Source: Micromonospora rifamycinica (GTDB lineage: Bacteria > Actinomycetota > Actinomycetes > Mycobacteriales > Micromonosporaceae). Taken from it: a DNA stretch of 64,000 nt. The stretch is from the NCBI RefSeq assembly GCF_900090265.1, contig NZ_LT607752.1:4464001-4528000 (forward strand), written 5' to 3'. Positions 49,395 through 58,315 of this stretch are shown here, in pieces. The stretch's first letter is position 1, and every line of letters begins with the position of its first letter. Position numbers and translations under genes: made by a program. Under the pieces are notes generated by a model, which saw nothing but the letters and a program-made list of their open reading frames with translations, did not search any database and was not told the DNA's origin.

Positions 49395-50603
49395 TCACTT
49401 GCGGGTGGACAGCACGCTCGGGTTGGCGTAGACGAACTCGGCCAGCTTGTCTTCCTTGATCGCCTGGAACATGTCCAGGGTCTGCTGGCTGAGCGCCTCC
49501 CGGTTGTTGGCGTTGCCGTTGAACGTGCCGCCGTTGGTGCGCAGCATGGTCAACTCGTTGGCGGTCACCCCGCGCATGGTGAAGACCAGGTCCGCGACCG
49601 GCACGCCGCCGGTGTCCAGGATGAACGCCTTGCCGGCCGCCTTGATCAGCTGGTTGACCTTCACCGGGTTGGTCAGCATGCCCTTGTCGGTCGCCTTGCG
49701 GGCCATCGCCTTGATCAGCTGCTGCTGGTTCTGCTGCCGGTCGTAGTCGCTGTTCGGCAGGCCGTAGCGCTGCCGCGAGTAGTCGAGCGCCTGGAGGCCG
49801 TTCATCTCCCGGCAGCCCTTCTTGTAGACCACCGGGGTCATCGGCCGGCCGGTCTTCTTGGCGTCGGCGTTCCACATCTGCTTGCCGTCCACGATCATCA
49901 TGTGGTGCGACTTCACCTCGTGGCTGACGCAGATACGCACCGTGCCGAGGGTGTCGATGACGTTCTTGAAGCCACCGAAGTTGATGATCGCGGCACCGTC
50001 GAAGCTGACCCCGGTCATGTTCTTGATGGTCTGGGCCATCAGCTGCGCGCCGCCCTCCCAGCCGCCGCCGTTGCGGGCGCCGGCCTGGAACGCCGCGTTG
50101 ATCTTGTCGGTGCCGCCCTTGAAACCGCTCTTCTTGAACGCCGGGATCTGCGCCTCGGTGTCCCGGGGGATCGAGATCAGGTACGCCTGGTCGTGGCTGG
50201 CCGGGATGTGCAGCACGATGATGCTGTCCGACCGGACGTCGTCGGCGGCCCAGCGCTCCCGGGCGTCCACGCCGAGCAGCAGCATGTCGATCGGGCCGTC
50301 CAGGTTGGCACCGCCCTCGGCCTCGGTCTTGCCCGCCCCGCCGAGCAGGTTGCGCTGGGCGATGTTGCCGGTGGCCTGGCTGATCAGCGCCTTGCTGCCG
50401 ACGATCGCCACGCCGCTGGTCAGCATCAGCACCGCGCCGAAGACCACGGTCAGCCGCGCCCAGAGCGGATCCTTGCGCCGGGTGCGCTTGCGGGCCGTCG
50501 TGGAGGGCCGACCGCCGCGACCGCCCGGTGAGGGGACGGCGGCCGACGCCCGGTAGGGGTCGGCGCTCAGCGACGTGGGGCGGGGGCTGGTCTGAACCGG
50601 CAT
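49395..50603 (-). CDS. LytR-CpsA-Psr (LCP) family phosphotransferase
   Basis: 402 residues. N-terminal 45 residues Ser/Arg-rich, a membrane helix (ARLTVVFGAVLMLTSGVAIVGS), then the LCP domain: IDMLLLGVDARERW, RSDSIIVLHIPASHDQAYLISIPRDTEAQIP, DKINAAFQAG, INFGGFKNVIDTLGTVRI and DYSRQRYGLPNSDYDRQQNQQQ with the catalytic Arg/Asp set. ATG with a CTGGAG site. About half identical to its neighbours; gene order suggests ancient duplication. The 49322-49394 gap holds no gene. Confidence 0.93.
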   Translation of the reverse strand: MPVQTSPRPTSLSADPYRASAAVPSPGGRGGRPSTTARKRTRRKDPLWARLTVVFGAVLMLTSGVAIVGSKALISQATGNIAQRNLLGGAGKTEAEGGANLDGPIDMLLLGVDARERWAADDVRSDSIIVLHIPASHDQAYLISIPRDTEAQIPAFKKSGFKGGTDKINAAFQAGARNGGGWEGGAQLMAQTIKNMTGVSFDGAAIINFGGFKNVIDTLGTVRICVSHEVKSHHMMIVDGKQMWNADAKKTGRPMTPVVYKKGCREMNGLQALDYSRQRYGLPNSDYDRQQNQQQLIKAMARKATDKGMLTNPVKVNQLIKAAGKAFILDTGGVPVADLVFTMRGVTANELTMLRTNGGTFNGNANNREALSQQTLDMFQAIKEDKLAEFVYANPSVLSTRK

Positions 50604-50893
50604 GCGTGCTCCAGCTCGCGTGATCGGGGGGCGGGACCACTTTACGTACCGCTTCCCGGCTAGGCGAGGTCGTCACACGCACAAATCCCAGGGAAACCGA
50701 CCTTTACCTTCGGAATTCATCCTTTCGGGTCATGCTGTCCGCCCGGACGGCCGTTGGCGTTCGATGATCAAGCGGTCGGGAAATGACCTCTGATGACGTT
50801 CGTCGACATCTGCCGGACACATCGGCATCGACGCCGACCCGTTCCCCGCACCGGCAGGGTGAACCGTCAGGGCCGTCCCCACCCCGGCGGCGG
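50604..50893. other. Gap between LCP genes, AT-richer with possible promoter
   Basis: Contains an AT-richer stretch (50640-50790: TTTACGTACC, AATTCATCCTTTC) without an ORF showing normal codon bias. It probably holds the leftward promoter of the two LCP genes downstream. Confidence 0.5.
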
Positions 50894-52129
50894 TCAGTTC
50901 CCGGTGCCCGTGGCGCCCTTCTTCTGGTTGTTGGCCGCCACCCAGTCCGCCATGGTGTCGGCGGACATCGCCTGGTACATCGCCAGCGCCTTCGTCCGGT
51001 CGGACACCACCACCGACTCCCCGTTGATGGTGTCGCTGCCGGTGTTCGGGCTGGTGAGGAAGGTCAGGTTCTCGCCGCGCAGATTGCGGAACTGGATGGC
51101 CATGTCGGCGAGGGAGAAGTCGTTGTCCACGGTCACCGCGTCGGTCACCGACTGGAGGAACGCGTTCAGCTTCTTGGGGTTGGTCAGGGTGCCGGTGCTC
51201 GCCGCCTTGTCCAGCAGCGCCCGCAGGAACTCCTGCTGGTGCCGCATCCGGGCGAAGTCGCCCTGGGGGAACTGCTTGCGCTGCCGGATCCAGTCCAGCG
51301 CGGTGGCGCCGTCCATGTGCATGGTGCCCTTGGTGAACTTCCGGTACGGCTTGTGGATCGAGGTGATGCTCTGCTCCACCTTCAGGTCGACCCCGCCCAC
51401 CGCGTCGGTGACCTCCTTGAAGCCACCGAAGTCGATCGCCATCACGTTGTCGATCCGGACGTCGGTGAAGCACTCCACGGTGCGTACCGCCAGCGGCAGG
51501 CCACCGAAGGCGAACGCGGCGTTGATCTTGGCGCGCCGACCGGAGTCGCAGGCCGCGCCCGCGCTCTCGGGAATCGGCACGTACAGGTCACGCGGGACGG
51601 AGACCAGGTAGGCCTCCTTGTGGTCGGCCGGGATGTGCATGACGATCAGCGTGTCCGCCCGCCACTCGCCCGGCTTGTCGACCGCGGCGTCCGGATCCCG
51701 CGAGTCCGTGCCGACCAGCAGGATGTTGAGCGCCCCCTCGACCGGCTTCGCGGGTCGACCGCCGGTGATCTCCGAGAACGGGTCGGTGCGGGCCAGGTCG
51801 TCGTTGAGGTTGCGGGTGTAGAACCAGGCCCCGATCCCGCCGAGCAACGCCACCACCAGCACCGTCACGCCGGCCACCAGGGCGATCCGGCCCCAGCGCG
51901 GACGCGGCCCGCGCCGGCCGTAGTTCCCCGGCCCACCCGGCCCGGCGGGTGTGCCGGGGCCGCCCGGTCCGCCCGACCGGGGCTGGTCGTCCTGGTACGA
52001 CGGGTACCACTGCGCGTCGGACTGCCGGGTGCGCCCGGTGGCGCCCCGGTCGGAGCCGGGCACCGGGGCACGGCCCGCGCTGCGGTGGAGGTACGGGAGC
52101 GAGGCGCCGGCTGACGAGGTCGCTGACAT
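50894..52129 (-). CDS. LytR-CpsA-Psr (LCP) family phosphotransferase
   Basis: 411 residues. A Pro/Gly/Arg-rich cytosolic region of about 80 residues, then one membrane helix (IALVAGVTVLVVALLGGIGAWFY), and the LCP domain: LNILLVGTDSRD, RADTLIVMHIPADHKEAYLVSVPRDLYVPIP, KINAAFAFGG, AIDFGGFKEVTDAVGGVDL and DWIRQRKQFPQGDFARMRHQQEFLRALL. It also ends in a basic segment (NNQKKGATGTGN). ATG start. Third LCP gene; next to the nucleotide-sugar enzyme. Confidence 0.93.
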   Translation of the reverse strand: MSATSSAGASLPYLHRSAGRAPVPGSDRGATGRTRQSDAQWYPSYQDDQPRSGGPGGPGTPAGPGGPGNYGRRGPRPRWGRIALVAGVTVLVVALLGGIGAWFYTRNLNDDLARTDPFSEITGGRPAKPVEGALNILLVGTDSRDPDAAVDKPGEWRADTLIVMHIPADHKEAYLVSVPRDLYVPIPESAGAACDSGRRAKINAAFAFGGLPLAVRTVECFTDVRIDNVMAIDFGGFKEVTDAVGGVDLKVEQSITSIHKPYRKFTKGTMHMDGATALDWIRQRKQFPQGDFARMRHQQEFLRALLDKAASTGTLTNPKKLNAFLQSVTDAVTVDNDFSLADMAIQFRNLRGENLTFLTSPNTGSDTINGESVVVSDRTKALAMYQAMSADTMADWVAANNQKKGATGTGN

Positions 52130-52206
52130 GCGTTTCAGCGTACGTAGGCGGGTCGAGCGTTCGCTGAAGGTGAAGCGCGCCCGGTGCCCCGCGTGGCGTG
52201 GGGGAG

Positions 52207-53184
52207 CTACCCTAGCCGGTCGCGGAAATGGTCGATGGTGCGTCGCAGGCCGTCTTCGGGCGAGACCGTCGGCTGGTATCCCAGCAGGTCCCGGGCGAGG
52301 GTCAGGTCGGGGCGGCGCATCTCCGGGTCGTCCGAGCTGCGGGTGACGTAGGTCACCTGCGAGGTGCTGCCGGAGAGTGACACGATCGTCTCGGCGAGTT
52401 GCCGCATGGTCAGCTCGTGTTCGGTGCCGCAGTTGATCGGGCCGGTCTCCGTCGAGTCGAGCAGCAGCAGGATGCCGCGCACCAGATCGTCGACGTAGCA
52501 GATCGACCGGGTCTGCTCACCGGTGCCGTGCACGGTGATCGGCTCGCCGCGCAGCGCCTGGGAGATGAAGGTCGGGATGGCCCGGCCGTCGTCCGGGCGC
52601 ATCCGGGGGCCGTAGGTGTTGAAGATCCGGACGATCGCCGCGTCCAGCCCCCGGCTGCGGTGGTACGCCATGGTGGCCGCCTCGGAGAAGCGCTTCGCCT
52701 CGTCGTAGACGCTGCGCACCCCGATCGGGTTGACGTTGCCCCAGTACGTCTCCCGCTGCGGGTGCTCCTTCGGATCCCCGTACGCCTCGGAGGTGGAGGC
52801 CATCAGGAAGCGGGCCGCGTCGGCCGTCGCCCGGTCGAGCAGGTGCAGGGTGCCCACCGACCCGACCCGGAGGATCTCCACCGGCAGCTTCGCGAAGTCG
52901 GTCGGGCTGGCCGGGGACGCCATGTGCAGGATCGCGTCGAACCGCGCGGCCAACGCCGGGTGGTGGGTGGGCAGGCCGTCGGAGATGTCCGCCTCGACCA
53001 GGGTGAAGCGCGGGTGCTCCGCCAGGTGGGCGACGTTGTCCTTGGAGCCGGTGACGAAGTTGTCCAGCGCGACCACCGTGCACCCGCGCCCGATCAGGGC
53101 GTCCACCAGGTGCGACGGCACGAACCCGGCGCCGCCGGTGACGAGGACGCGGTGACCGCTTCCGAACCGCTGGGCAACCTTCAT
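52207..53184 (-). CDS. NAD-dependent epimerase/dehydratase (UDP-glucuronate decarboxylase-like SDR)
   Basis: 325 residues. Extended SDR: VLVTGGAGFVPSHLVDALI (the usual GFIGSHL reads GFVPSHL), LDNFVTGSKDNV, STSEAYGDPKEHPQ, SVYDEAKRFSEA with the catalytic YxxxK, RIFNTYGPRMRPDDGRAIPTFISQALRGEPITVHGTGEQTRSICYVDDLV. The last block is typical of UDP-xylose synthases and dTDP-glucose 4,6-dehydratase-like enzymes. It probably makes a nucleotide sugar for the surface polymer attached by the neighbouring LCP proteins. ATG start. Confidence 0.92.
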   Translation of the reverse strand: MKVAQRFGSGHRVLVTGGAGFVPSHLVDALIGRGCTVVALDNFVTGSKDNVAHLAEHPRFTLVEADISDGLPTHHPALAARFDAILHMASPASPTDFAKLPVEILRVGSVGTLHLLDRATADAARFLMASTSEAYGDPKEHPQRETYWGNVNPIGVRSVYDEAKRFSEAATMAYHRSRGLDAAIVRIFNTYGPRMRPDDGRAIPTFISQALRGEPITVHGTGEQTRSICYVDDLVRGILLLLDSTETGPINCGTEHELTMRQLAETIVSLSGSTSQVTYVTRSSDDPEMRRPDLTLARDLLGYQPTVSPEDGLRRTIDHFRDRLG

Positions 53185-53257
53185 GGCGGCCAGCCTACTC
53201 AGCGGCGGGGACCCCCGCCGCGACAGGTCGCGGCGGGGGCCTCCTGGTGCCGGTCGG

Positions 53258-54931
53258 TCAGTGCGCTCCCGCGCCGGTGAGGGCGCGCACCTCCAACTCG
53301 GCGTACTTGTCCTCGTCGTGCTCCTTGGAGATGAGCGTGCCGATCCAGCCGCAGAGGAACCCGAACGGGATGGACAGCAGGCCCGGGTTCGACAGCGGGA
53401 ACCACTGCCAGTCGTGGTCCGGGAACATCGAGGTCGGCGCGCCGGAGACGACCGGCGAGAAGAACACCAGGAACACGGCGGAGACCAGGCCACCGTAGAT
53501 CGCCCAGACCGCGCCCGAGGTGTTGAACCGCTTCCAGAACAGGCTGTAGAGGATCGCCGGCAGGTTGCCCGAGGCGGCCACCGCGAACGCCAGCGCCACC
53601 AGGAAGGCCACGTTCAGGCTCTGCGCGTAGATCGACAGGGCGATCGAGACCGCGCCGATGACCAGGGCCGAGATCCGGGCCACCCGGACCTCCTGGCGTT
53701 CGGAGGTCTGCCCCTTCTTGATGACGTTGGCATAGAAGTCGTGCGCCAGGCTGGACGACGACGCCAGGGTCAGCCCGGCGACCACCGCGAGGATGGTGGC
53801 GAAGGCCACCGCCGCGATGATCGCCAGCAGGGTCGCCCCGCCCAGGTCGCCGCCGAGGAACGACCTGCCCAGTTCCTCGGCGAGCTGTGGCGCGGCGGTG
53901 TTGCCGGCCTTGTCCTGCGCGACGATCTCCTTGCCGCCGACCAGCGCCGCCGCGCCGAAGCCCAGGGCCAGGGTCAACAGGTAGAAGGTGCCGATGATGC
54001 CGATCGCCCAGAGCACGCTCTTGCGGGCCGCCTTGGCGGTCGGCACGGTGTAGAAGCGGATCAGGATGTGCGGCAGGCCGGCGGTGCCGAGCACCAGGGC
54101 GATGCCCAGCGACAGCAGGTCCATCTTGTTGTAGAAGGTCTGGGTGGCGTTGCCGGCCACCTCGACGCCGTACCGCAGCCCGGGTTCGAGGAACGCGTCG
54201 CCCTTGCCCGACGTGGCGGCGGCGTCACCGAGCAGCGCCGACAGGTTGAAGTTGTACTTCGCCAGCACCAGCACGGTCATCACCAGCGCGCCGGTCATCA
54301 GCAGGAACGCCTTGACGATCTGGACGTACGTGGTGCCCTTCATGCCACCCACGGTCACGTAGATGATCATCAGGGCGCCGACCATGATGATGGTGGCCAC
54401 CTTGGCGGTGTCGGCGTCCATGCCCAGGAAGGTGGTGCCCGGCTTGATCCCGAGCAGCAGCGCGACCAGGGCGCCCGCGCCGACCATCTGGGCCAGCAGG
54501 TAGAAGATCGACACGGTGATGGTCGACACCGCCGCCGCCGTACGCACCGGGCGCTGGCGCATCCGGAACGCCAGCACGTCGGCCATCGTGTACCGGCCGG
54601 AGTTGCGCAACAGCTCGGCGACCAGCAGCAACGCCACCAGCCAGGCGACCAGGAAGCCGATCGAGTAGAGGAAGCCGTCGTAGCCGTACAGCGCGATGAT
54701 GCCGGCGATGCCGAGGAACGACGCGGCCGACATGTAGTCGCCGCCGATCGCCATGCCGTTCTGGAAACCGGAGAAGGACCGGCCGCCGGCGTAGAAGTCG
54801 GTGGCCGTCTTGGTCTGCCGGCTGGCCCAGATGGTGATCGCCAGGGTCACCGCCACGAAGACCAGGAACAGCGTGATGGTCAGGTTGCGGGCGGTGCCGC
54901 CACCCGCCTCAGCCGCGAGGACCGTGTTCAT
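53258..54931 (-). CDS. actP: Sodium:solute symporter ActP-like (acetate)
   Basis: 557 residues, thirteen or so membrane helices of the SSS family. Blocks: NLTITLFLVFVAVTLAITI, RSFSGFQNGMAIGGDYMSAASFLGIAG, SGRYTMADVLAFRMRQRPVRTAAAVS, GTAGLPHILIRFYTVPTAKAARKS and GLTLASSSSLAHDFYANVIKKG, all matching cation/acetate symporters. The upstream DUF485 gene overlaps its start by 23 bases, as in the classic yjcH-actP pair. Takes up acetate and related carboxylates. Confidence 0.94.
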   Translation of the reverse strand: MNTVLAAEAGGGTARNLTITLFLVFVAVTLAITIWASRQTKTATDFYAGGRSFSGFQNGMAIGGDYMSAASFLGIAGIIALYGYDGFLYSIGFLVAWLVALLLVAELLRNSGRYTMADVLAFRMRQRPVRTAAAVSTITVSIFYLLAQMVGAGALVALLLGIKPGTTFLGMDADTAKVATIIMVGALMIIYVTVGGMKGTTYVQIVKAFLLMTGALVMTVLVLAKYNFNLSALLGDAAATSGKGDAFLEPGLRYGVEVAGNATQTFYNKMDLLSLGIALVLGTAGLPHILIRFYTVPTAKAARKSVLWAIGIIGTFYLLTLALGFGAAALVGGKEIVAQDKAGNTAAPQLAEELGRSFLGGDLGGATLLAIIAAVAFATILAVVAGLTLASSSSLAHDFYANVIKKGQTSERQEVRVARISALVIGAVSIALSIYAQSLNVAFLVALAFAVAASGNLPAILYSLFWKRFNTSGAVWAIYGGLVSAVFLVFFSPVVSGAPTSMFPDHDWQWFPLSNPGLLSIPFGFLCGWIGTLISKEHDEDKYAELEVRALTGAGAH

Positions 54932-55280
54932 GGGTCACCTCCCCCATCTCGGCGCGGATCCGGTCGGCGGTCGGGTCGAGCTTCCGGTCGGCGTACCGCG
55001 AGTAGAGCCAGGCGATGAGGAACGTCGAGACGAACTGGAGCAGGCCGAAGACCAGCGCCACGTTGATGTTGCTGCCGAAGAGCTTCGTGCCCATGAAGTC
55101 CCGCGCGTAGGCGGAGAGGATCACGTAGAGCGCGTACCACAGGAAGAACGCGACGGTCATCGGGAAGACGAAGCTGCGCAGCGCGCGACGCAACCCGGCG
55201 AACTCGTCCGACCGTTGTACGGCCAGGTAACGCTCCGCCACCGACTCGGCGGGGGCGGGCGGGGGTGTGTCCGTGGACAT
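54909..55280 (-). CDS. DUF485 membrane protein (YjcH-like)
   Basis: 123 residues. Two membrane helices (PMTVAFFLWYALYVILSAY and VALVFGLLQFVSTFLIAWLYSRYA) linked by ARDFMGTKLFGSNIN, the standard DUF485 pattern. Partner of ActP, with which it overlaps; needed for acetate uptake in characterised relatives. ATG 55280 with GGTGG upstream; longer in-frame start not conserved. Confidence 0.92.
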   Translation of the reverse strand: MSTDTPPPAPAESVAERYLAVQRSDEFAGLRRALRSFVFPMTVAFFLWYALYVILSAYARDFMGTKLFGSNINVALVFGLLQFVSTFLIAWLYSRYADRKLDPTADRIRAEMGEVTHEHGPRG

Positions 55281-55545
55281 CTGTGGATCACCACCTTCAC
55301 AGGCATTGGGGGTTTCGCGCACCGTAGATAGCCCACTGCCTGCCGGGAAAGGTCGAGATCGATCCCGGCAGCCCGCTGCGCCGAACGGTCCCCCGCCTGC
55401 GCCCAGTGACCCGCGTCACCCCGCTCACCGGGCGGACCGCACGTTGATCCACCCACCTGGGCCGAGGTTGCGGTATCCGCCGGCCAGGATGCCGCTGTAT
55501 CGGTGACACTGCGACGCCACCCCGGCCCCGCGCGGGCGGGGCCGG

Positions 55546-56076
55546 TCAGGGAAGCTGGTGGTAGCGGCCCCGGTGGTGCAGGAGGGGCGGGGTGTCGGTG
55601 ACGATCTCGACCGTCTCGATGGTCGCCTCGACCAGGAGTGCCCAGCCGTACTCCCGGGCGGTGTCGAGGCGGCAGCCGGCCCAGCTTCCGGCGTCGGCGG
55701 GCACCGGCCCGTAGGGCGTGTCGGTCCACGCGTCGGTGGCGAACAGTCCACCCGGCGAGGGGAAGAGCCCGGCGAACCGGTCCGCGAGCTGCCGGTGGGG
55801 CGGCCCGAGCGGGGCCACCGCGAACCGGCCGGCGTCCTCGATCGCCGTCCACAGGTCGGCCTCGGGGTCGACCAGCCCGAGCAGCCGGTCCGGCTCCCCC
55901 TCGGCGACCAGGGTTGACGACACGGTCAGCCCGGCCGGCCCGGGAGCCGTCCAGAGCGTCACCGACGCGGCCAGCCGGCCGCGCAGCCGGCGTGCCGGTG
56001 AACGCTGGTCGGCCGGCACCGCGAACGGGTCGGTGTGGTGGATCTCGGCGCCCGGGTTTGGATTCACGTGAAACAT
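55546..56076 (-). CDS. Flavin reductase-like FMN-binding protein
   Basis: 176 residues. Split beta-barrel flavin reductase: AVPADQRSPARRLRGRLAASVTLWTA, TVSSTLVAEGEPDRLLGLVDPEADLWTAIEDAGRFAV, RQLADRFAGLFPSPGGLF and YGPVPADAGSWAGCRLDTAREYGWALLVEATIETVEI. Reduces FMN or binds it for a partner oxygenase. ATG 56076 with a GGCGGAG site; the first codons coincide with a parS-like palindrome. Confidence 0.87.
   Translation of the reverse strand: MFHVNPNPGAEIHHTDPFAVPADQRSPARRLRGRLAASVTLWTAPGPAGLTVSSTLVAEGEPDRLLGLVDPEADLWTAIEDAGRFAVAPLGPPHRQLADRFAGLFPSPGGLFATDAWTDTPYGPVPADAGSWAGCRLDTAREYGWALLVEATIETVEIVTDTPPLLHHRGRYHQLP
56060..56075. promoter_or_regulatory. parS-like palindrome
   Basis: On the minus strand GTTTCACGTGAATC, one mismatch from the 14-base actinobacterial parS GTTTCACGTGAAAC (14 of 16 against TGTTTCACGTGAAACA). 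It overlaps the start codon region of the flavin reductase gene. ParB binding is an inference. Confidence 0.5.
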
Positions 56077-56335
56077 TGTGGCTCCGCCGTCCCGTCGGGT
56101 GCGGCAGGTCCGCCCCGGGGTCGTGGCGGCGGTCCCGGCCCGGTCCCGGCCCGGGGTCGGGTCGGCGGTCCCGGCCGTGGGCCACGGCCGCGACGGTCGT
56201 CCGGAGCCGAGCCCAGTACTCTTGCCCGTGGTCAGTTGCGTAGAGTAGCCGGGTTCGGGGGTGCTTCCCCGCGACAGGGCTTCGGAAGTGGGCGGCACGG
56301 TGCCGCCGACGCGAGGGGAAGGCGGAGGCCGGCAG

Positions 56336-57040
56336 ATGTCTGCGGCGAAGCGCAAGGCTGTGGTGCTGCTCAGCGGAGGGCTCGACTCCGCCACGGTGCT
56401 CGCGATGGCGGTGCACGAGGGTTACGAGGCCTACGCGTTGAGCTTCCGTTACGGTCAGCGACACACGGTGGAGCTCGACGCCGCCCGGCGGGTGGCGGAG
56501 CGGCTCGGCGCGGCCCGGCACGTGATCGCCGACATCGACCTGCGCGTGTTCGGCGGCTCGGCGCTGACCGACGACGCGCTCGCGGTGCCGCACCACGACA
56601 GCGCGGACGACCTCGGCACCGACATCCCGGTCACCTACGTGCCGGCGCGGAACACGATCTTCCTCTCGTTCGCCCTGGCGTGGGCGGAGACCCTGGACGC
56701 CTCGGACGTGTTCATCGGGGTGAGCGCGCTCGACTACAGCGGCTACCCCGACTGCCGGCCGGAGTACATCGCCGCCTACGAGCAGATGGCCAACCTGGCG
56801 ACGAAGGCGGGCGTCGAGGGCCGCCAGCGGCTGCGGGTGCACACCCCGCTGATCCAGTTGACCAAGGCCGAGACGATTCGTCGGGGCCTGGAGCTGGGCG
56901 TGGACTACGCCTGGACGCACAGCTGCTACGACCCGGTCGAGGGGCGCGCGTGCGGGACGTGCGACTCGTGCCTGCTGCGCGCCCGTGGCTTCGCCGAGCT
57001 CGGCCTGGTTGATCCGGCGCTGACCCCGGCGGGCGGGTGA
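56336..57040 (+). CDS. queC: 7-cyano-7-deazaguanine synthase QueC
   Basis: 234 residues. Converts 7-carboxy-7-deazaguanine to preQ0 with ATP and ammonia. PP-loop VVLLSGGLDSATVLAMA near residue 10, LSFRYGQRH, YVPARNTIFLSFALAWAE, GVSALDYSGYPDCRPEYI and the C-terminal zinc site SCYDPVEGRACGTCDSCLLRARGF with four cysteines. ATG 56336 follows GGCGGAGG; the longer open frame is not conserved. First gene of a coupled queC-queE-queD operon. No GTP cyclohydrolase I gene is in view; housekeeping FolE may supply the substrate. Confidence 0.95.
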   Translation: MSAAKRKAVVLLSGGLDSATVLAMAVHEGYEAYALSFRYGQRHTVELDAARRVAERLGAARHVIADIDLRVFGGSALTDDALAVPHHDSADDLGTDIPVTYVPARNTIFLSFALAWAETLDASDVFIGVSALDYSGYPDCRPEYIAAYEQMANLATKAGVEGRQRLRVHTPLIQLTKAETIRRGLELGVDYAWTHSCYDPVEGRACGTCDSCLLRARGFAELGLVDPALTPAGG

Positions 57041-57684
57041 ACCCGGTGTACCGGGTCAAGGAGATCTTCTACACGTTGCAGGGTGAGGGCACCCACGCCG
57101 GTCGGCCGGCGGTGTTCTGCCGGTTCACCAGCTGCAATCTCTGGACCGGGCGGGAGGAGGACCGGCACCGGGCCGTCTGCCAGTTCTGCGACACCGACTT
57201 CGTCGGCACGGACGGCCCCGGCGGGGGTCGTTTCCGTTCGGCGGCCGAGCTGGCCGGTGCGGTGGCGGCGGCGTGGCAGGGGCAGCGGCACCCGCGCAGC
57301 CGCCCGTACGTGGTGTGCACCGGTGGTGAGCCGCTGCTGCAACTCGACGAGGCGGCCGTGCAGGCCCTGCACGACGAGGGTTTCGAGGTCGCGGTGGAGA
57401 CCAACGGCACCCGGCCCGCCCCGGCCGGACTCGACTGGATCTGTGTGAGCCCGAAGGCGGGGGCCGACCTCGTGCTCACTCGCGGGCACGACCTCAAGTT
57501 GGTGTATCCGCAGGTCGGTGCCGAGCCGACCCGGTTCGAGGAGTTGGACTTCGCGCACTTCCTGTTGCAGCCCATGGACGGTCCGGACCGGGTGGCCAAC
57601 ACCGAGGCCACGGTGCGGTACTGCCTCGACCATCCGCAGTGGCAGTTGAGTCTGCAGACACACAAGTACCTAGGAATCGCCTGA
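57037..57684 (+). CDS. queE: 7-carboxy-7-deazaguanine synthase QueE
   Basis: 215 residues. Radical SAM enzyme that makes the 7-deazapurine ring. The cluster motif is C-x14-C-x2-C (SCNLWTGREEDR ... VCQFCDTDFVG), plus YTLQGEGTHAGRPAVFCRF and VVCTGGEPLLQLD. GTG start in a GTGA overlap with queC; the stop overlaps the queD ATG (TGATG). Full length for the family. Confidence 0.95.
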   Translation: MNPVYRVKEIFYTLQGEGTHAGRPAVFCRFTSCNLWTGREEDRHRAVCQFCDTDFVGTDGPGGGRFRSAAELAGAVAAAWQGQRHPRSRPYVVCTGGEPLLQLDEAAVQALHDEGFEVAVETNGTRPAPAGLDWICVSPKAGADLVLTRGHDLKLVYPQVGAEPTRFEELDFAHFLLQPMDGPDRVANTEATVRYCLDHPQWQLSLQTHKYLGIA

Positions 57685-58040
57685 TGGAAATCTTCCGGGA
57701 GTTCACCTTCGAGGCCGCGCACCGCCTGCCGCACGTGCCCGCCGGGCACAAGTGCGCCCGGCTGCACGGCCACTCGTACCGGGTGCAGGTGCACGTCGAG
57801 GGCGACGTCGACCCGGTGGCGGGGTGGGTGATGGACTTCGGCGATCTCAAGAAGGCCTTCGCGCCGCTGCGCGACCAGCTCGACCACCACTACCTCAACG
57901 AGGTGCCCGGTCTGGAGAACCCCACTAGCGAGGTGCTTGCCCGCTGGATCTGGGACCGGCTGGCCGATCAGGTCCCGCTCTCGGCGGTGATGGTCCGCGA
58001 GACCTGCACCTCCGGCTGCGTCTACCGGGGAGAGCGGTGA
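57684..58040 (+). CDS. queD: 6-carboxytetrahydropterin synthase QueD
   Basis: 118 residues. Makes 6-carboxy-5,6,7,8-tetrahydropterin from dihydroneopterin triphosphate. Zinc-binding His in FTFEAAHRLPHVP and RLHGHSYRVQVHV, cysteine in HKCARLHG, LDHHYLNEVPGLENPTSE and VRETCTSGCVY. ATG in a TGATG overlap with queE. Together with queC and queE it gives three of the four preQ0 steps from GTP. Confidence 0.95.
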   Translation: MEIFREFTFEAAHRLPHVPAGHKCARLHGHSYRVQVHVEGDVDPVAGWVMDFGDLKKAFAPLRDQLDHHYLNEVPGLENPTSEVLARWIWDRLADQVPLSAVMVRETCTSGCVYRGER

Positions 58041-58315
58041 CGCCGGCCCGCTGCGGTGCGGTGTTCGCCGACCCGGCCACCCGGCCCGGCCGCCCGACGA
58101 GCATCGAGGATGCCGCCCCGGGACAGGCGGGGTAGGCTCGTCGCCGAACGGGGAACGGCGGCAGTGCCGCGTCGAGGTCGGCACGCACCTCTCCTCCCGC
58201 CCTGTCTCCCGCGCCTGTGCGCCGCCGCCGCCGACTCGTTCGTCCCACGCCGCCGATTCCCGGCCGCATGTGTCCGGCGGGCGGGTTCGTGACTGTTCGT
58301 TGAGAGGTGACCTCA

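Noticed and set aside
53183..55018. 611-residue plus-strand frame across actP
   Set aside because: Antisense shadow; the minus strand gives a complete symporter with all helices.
56220..56335. Possible preQ1 riboswitch upstream of queC
   Set aside because: No match to the preQ1-I or preQ1-II core sequences; GC-rich leader only.
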